From contig CAJUNM010000036.1 in the NCBI GenBank assembly GCA_910587805.1, positions 8,848 through 16,274 of the forward strand: a DNA stretch of 7,427 bases, written 5' to 3'. Origin of the DNA: an uncultured Christensenellaceae bacterium (GTDB taxonomy: Bacteria; Bacillota; Clostridia; Christensenellales; Pumilibacteraceae). Shown here piece by piece: positions 4,819-7,427 of this stretch. A model generated the notes under the pieces. It was not told the DNA's origin. It ran no database searches and saw only the letters and a program-made list of their open reading frames with translations. Numbering within the stretch: position 1 is the stretch's first letter; each line of letters starts with the position of its first letter. The position numbers and the translations under genes are program-made.

Positions 4819-6189
4819 ATGAGCAAAAAGAAAAACGAACAAAAATCCAACGTGCCCGCTATCGCGCAAAGCGACGAGCTGCGCGTTGCCGATAATACCG
4901 AGGAATTGCCGGCGGAGATTCCCGCGCCTATCGCGAGCGCTAACGAGACGGCGGCTGCCGATCCGCGCCGCGTAACGGAGATACCGCTTAACGACGCCGA
5001 CGAGAACATGACGGGCGGATATGCGTCCGTGAACGCCACTCGGCATTCGGAAAACAAAACGCTGTGGATAGTCGTTGCCGTTATGTGCGCAATGTGTCTT
5101 GTCGTCGGTATATGCTGTTCGCTCATAACCGCCGTATATATGCGCCGCGGACAGAATCCGCCTTCTATCAATCCGACCGACGGTTCGGGCGCAGTGGCGG
5201 CGGTGGTCGCCGCGCGCAAGCAGTGCGTGGCGGAAGTGGACTGCGCGGGGATAATGCGCGGCAGCGGCGTGGTCACCAAGATAGAGGGCAACAACATTTT
5301 CGTAATAACCAACCGTCACGTGATCCGTCGCGACAACGGCGACGAGGACTTGGGCGGGGCAATATCCGTGCGGTTTTTCGGCGAGGACGATTTCTATCCC
5401 GCCGACGTTGTAGGCTACAGTACTTTATACGATATTGCGGTATTAAAGATCGCTCACGATCCGGTGTATAAGATATACGCGCTCGACTCGGAAAACGGCA
5501 CGGCGTTCGCACGCGACGCAGAATATGCCGAGGGCGATGCCGTTGTTGCTATAGGCAACGCCATGTCGATGGGCATAGCGAGTTACGACGGCATAATTTC
5601 GCGCGCGTCCGAGCTTCTCGAGTATGACGGCAAGATGATGCCCGTGCTCCGCACCACCGCCGCCGAAAACGCCGGCATGAGCGGCGGCGCGCTGTTCGAT
5701 ATGAGCGGCAGGCTTATCGGCATAGGCTCGTACAGAATGTCGTCGCAATCGGGCGGAGTAACTCACGAGGACGACGTAGAAGACACGGGTTTTGCCATTC
5801 CCGTATCGATCGTGTATCCGGTGTATAAACAGATATTGCGCTACGGCAACGGCGGCGAGATAGACGGTCTGCCGAGCTTGGAGCTTTCGCGCAGCTCTTC
5901 GTCGGCGATCGGGCAGGTTCGATTAAGTCTGTTCGATTTCGGTACGTTCTCCGCCGAATACAACAAAGGCAGACTGACCGTAAATACCGTGGACGGCAAC
6001 AATCCGCCTAAGGGTATTTCGGTCGGTGATAGAATAAACAAGATTGGCGACGCGTCGGTTGCGAGCGATATTTGCAAACTTGTGGGCGAGCTTTTATGCT
6101 ACCGCTATAACGGCGACGGGCAAAGCTTGTCTATAGGTTTGGACGGCAAGAGCGCGGCGGTCGCGGAAAGGTACAGACGCGTTGTGTAG
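4819..6189 (+). CDS. Membrane-anchored HtrA-like trypsin-family serine protease
   Basis: The 456-residue product has a polar, probably cytoplasmic N terminus of 80 residues. One transmembrane helix follows (about 81-108, TLWIVVAVMCAMCLVVGI onward), then an extracytoplasmic trypsin-like domain. The triad is visible as His167 in VITNRHVI, Asp205 in YDIAVLKI and Ser288 in AGMSGGALFD, matching the HtrA/DegP/DegS pattern. Residues about 395-445 (GISVGDRINKIGDASV onward) resemble a single shortened PDZ domain. HtrA proteases cleave misfolded or signal proteins at the envelope. The usual INPGNSGGPL segment is diverged here, and the helix holds four cysteines (90, 93, 99, 100). The ATG at 4819 matches the predicted transcription start; an in-frame ATG at 4738 lies upstream of the promoter. 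It overlaps the next gene by 8 nt. The substrate is unknown. Confidence 0.88.
   Translation: MSKKKNEQKSNVPAIAQSDELRVADNTEELPAEIPAPIASANETAAADPRRVTEIPLNDADENMTGGYASVNATRHSENKTLWIVVAVMCAMCLVVGICCSLITAVYMRRGQNPPSINPTDGSGAVAAVVAARKQCVAEVDCAGIMRGSGVVTKIEGNNIFVITNRHVIRRDNGDEDLGGAISVRFFGEDDFYPADVVGYSTLYDIAVLKIAHDPVYKIYALDSENGTAFARDAEYAEGDAVVAIGNAMSMGIASYDGIISRASELLEYDGKMMPVLRTTAAENAGMSGGALFDMSGRLIGIGSYRMSSQSGGVTHEDDVEDTGFAIPVSIVYPVYKQILRYGNGGEIDGLPSLELSRSSSSAIGQVRLSLFDFGTFSAEYNKGRLTVNTVDGNNPPKGISVGDRINKIGDASVASDICKLVGELLCYRYNGDGQSLSIGLDGKSAAVAERYRRVV
6165..6171 (+). promoter_or_regulatory. Ribosome binding site deciding the TTG start at 6182
   Basis: GGAAAGG lies inside the 3' end of the protease gene, 10 nt before TTG at 6182. 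It is the only site that fits a start able to include the complete lipoprotein signal. Confidence 0.6.
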
Positions 6190-7303
6190 AATAAAGCATA
6201 TCAGATTTATATTTATCGCGCTTGCGGCGGTTTTTGCCGCAATGAGTTTTGCGGTCACCGGATGTAATGCCAAAGCGACGCCCGACATACAGCCGCATTT
6301 GATTTCCGTACCCGAAAAGTCGCCCGTGCGCCCGATCGACTCGCGCGAGGCGATAGCGATGTCCGAATTTACGGGCGCGCTCACGAATGAACAAATGCAC
6401 GCGCGGTTGGAAGAGCTGTTCACAATAGTTGTGTACGAGGGCGGCAAACCGGAGTTTTACGGCGACGATCCCGTGCAGCCCGTTTACGATTCCGCGATAG
6501 CCGTACTCGATAAAATAATATTGAACAAATGGCACGGCACGGCGGACGGCGAGATGAATATCGTTCATTCGATCCACGATTGGCTGGTGACCCGTATAGA
6601 TTACGATTTCGAGCTGTACGAACGCTATCAGGCAAATACGGGCGGCGATGAATTCAAGTATAATCCCGCGTTCGATATTTCGGGCGTATTCTTGAACGGT
6701 CGCGCCGTGTGCGACGGCATAAGCCGCGCGTTCGTGTTTATGTGCGCCGTCGAGGGCGTGGACGCTCTGCGCGTTACGGGCGCGTACGGGAACGTTCCGC
6801 ATGCTTGGAACAAAGTGCGGCTTAACGGCGAGTGGTACAACGTAGACGTCACTGCCGATATGGTCAATTACAATATCGACGGCGGTGTTTACTATAAGCA
6901 GTTATCGCACGGGTATTTTTTGATCGGCGACGAAACTATAACGGGGTTCAAGCCGACGGCGCACGTTTTCGCTCACGAAATGTACCCCGCGACGAGCGAC
7001 TACGATTACTTTGCCGGTAAGCGCATTTTGATAGGCGGCGACGAGTACAGCATCACCGTGAAGAATCAAGCCGAGCTAAACGCAGTGTTCTCGGCAATAA
7101 ACAAGAATCGGAAAAATGTCGGAAAAATCGAACTCAAACTCGATTTTGAAGGAAAGACCGAAGTCAACAATGCGGATATGTACAAAACGGAAATCGCCGA
7201 GGCGTACAAAAAACTCAAGTTTGCCGACTTCGATATGTCGCAAGACAATCCGCCGTACTTCAGATACCCTAACGGCGTGTACGTGTTTTTGATGTACAAG
7301 TAG
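6182..7303 (+). CDS. Transglutaminase-like lipoprotein
   Basis: The 373-residue product begins with a lipoprotein signal: basic MCRIKHIR, a hydrophobic core and lipobox AVTGC with Cys28 as the predicted lipidated residue. A transglutaminase-like (papain-fold) domain follows, with helix SIHDWLVTRIDYD (130-142) and a triad of Cys177 in GRAVCDGISRAF, His207 in VPHAWNKV and Asp222 in WYNVDVTAD. Bacterial members may crosslink, hydrolyse or bind surface proteins, and the substrate cannot be told. The C-terminal roughly 95 residues are unassigned. TTG at 6182 is the start: no ATG or GTG nearby preserves the signal, and GGAAAGG precedes it. The 8-nt overlap with the protease gene suggests translational coupling and a joint envelope role. 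A terminator follows at 7364. Confidence 0.88.
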   Translation: MCRIKHIRFIFIALAAVFAAMSFAVTGCNAKATPDIQPHLISVPEKSPVRPIDSREAIAMSEFTGALTNEQMHARLEELFTIVVYEGGKPEFYGDDPVQPVYDSAIAVLDKIILNKWHGTADGEMNIVHSIHDWLVTRIDYDFELYERYQANTGGDEFKYNPAFDISGVFLNGRAVCDGISRAFVFMCAVEGVDALRVTGAYGNVPHAWNKVRLNGEWYNVDVTADMVNYNIDGGVYYKQLSHGYFLIGDETITGFKPTAHVFAHEMYPATSDYDYFAGKRILIGGDEYSITVKNQAELNAVFSAINKNRKNVGKIELKLDFEGKTEVNNADMYKTEIAEAYKKLKFADFDMSQDNPPYFRYPNGVYVFLMYK

Positions 7304-7363
7304 AGGATAATTAACAATTCGGAATTAAGAATTTTTTGATTTTATTTCTTTATAGTTCTTATT

Positions 7364-7397
7364 GAGCAAACGTTAGTAATAGCGTTTGCTCTTTTTT
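7364..7397 (+). terminator. Rho-independent terminator of the protease-lipoprotein operon
   Basis: GAGCAAACG (7364-7372) pairs perfectly with CGTTTGCTC (7383-7391), the stem extends inward through a T-G wobble, T-A and A-T to a GTAA loop, and six T follow. It matches the ung terminator at 28 of 34 positions. Confidence 0.92.
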
Positions 7398-7420
7398 ATA
7401 AGTTTGAGATTCAAATCCAC

Positions 7421-7426
7421 TTGACA
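7421..7426 (+). promoter_or_regulatory. Possible -35 box of the next gene
   Basis: A perfect TTGACA lies just after the operon terminator, at the very end of the window. Its -10 would fall outside, so it remains a suggestion. Confidence 0.3.
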
Positions 7427-7427
7427 C

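Overview
The window looks like chromosomal DNA from a bacterium with moderate GC in genes and AT-rich spacers. My best guess is an uncultured Clostridia-like member of the Bacillota. This rests on codon bias towards GCG/CGC/GAC, GGAG-type ribosome binding sites, a lipobox lipoprotein and strong TTGACT/TATAAT-type promoters. It is a guess from style, not a taxonomic identification. Seven genes are supported, six on the plus strand and one small one on the minus strand.

Left part (1-2989): degenerate AAAAGT/GCGCTTG repeats lead into a sigma-70-type promoter, then the housekeeping pair ychF (P-loop ATPase of the Obg-related family) and argS (arginyl-tRNA synthetase). No terminator is visible in the 91-bp gap between them, so they may be co-transcribed.

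Middle part (2990-4536): a 53-residue minus-strand protein has two hydrophobic segments and a tail made of two copies of the 8-residue unit NNNNGCGC. It is divergent from an ArsR-family repressor gene, which is followed by uracil-DNA glycosylase (ung) and a terminator. The 162-bp divergent region holds four copies of CGCATAT. Three are in tandem exactly 18 bp apart around the arsR -35 and -10 boxes. The fourth is inverted and overlaps a -10-like box for the small gene. The layout resembles the classic smtB/smtA pair (ArsR-type repressor with a small cysteine-rich protein), but this repressor lacks the usual metal ligands and the small protein looks membrane-bound. This is the best candidate for an undescribed system here.

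Right part (4537-7427): a 360-bp spacer holds a hairpin, a dispersed-repeat-like segment and several TTTCGACA boxes. It leads into a membrane-anchored HtrA-like serine protease with a degenerate PDZ domain. An overlapping TTG-start gene follows, encoding a transglutaminase-like lipoprotein. Together they look like a two-gene envelope operon, closed by a terminator that is a sequence relative of the one after ung, with two compensatory base-pair changes. The arsR and protease promoters both place their predicted transcription start on the ATG, so both mRNAs may be leaderless. The last seven bases contain a perfect TTGACA that may start the next promoter.
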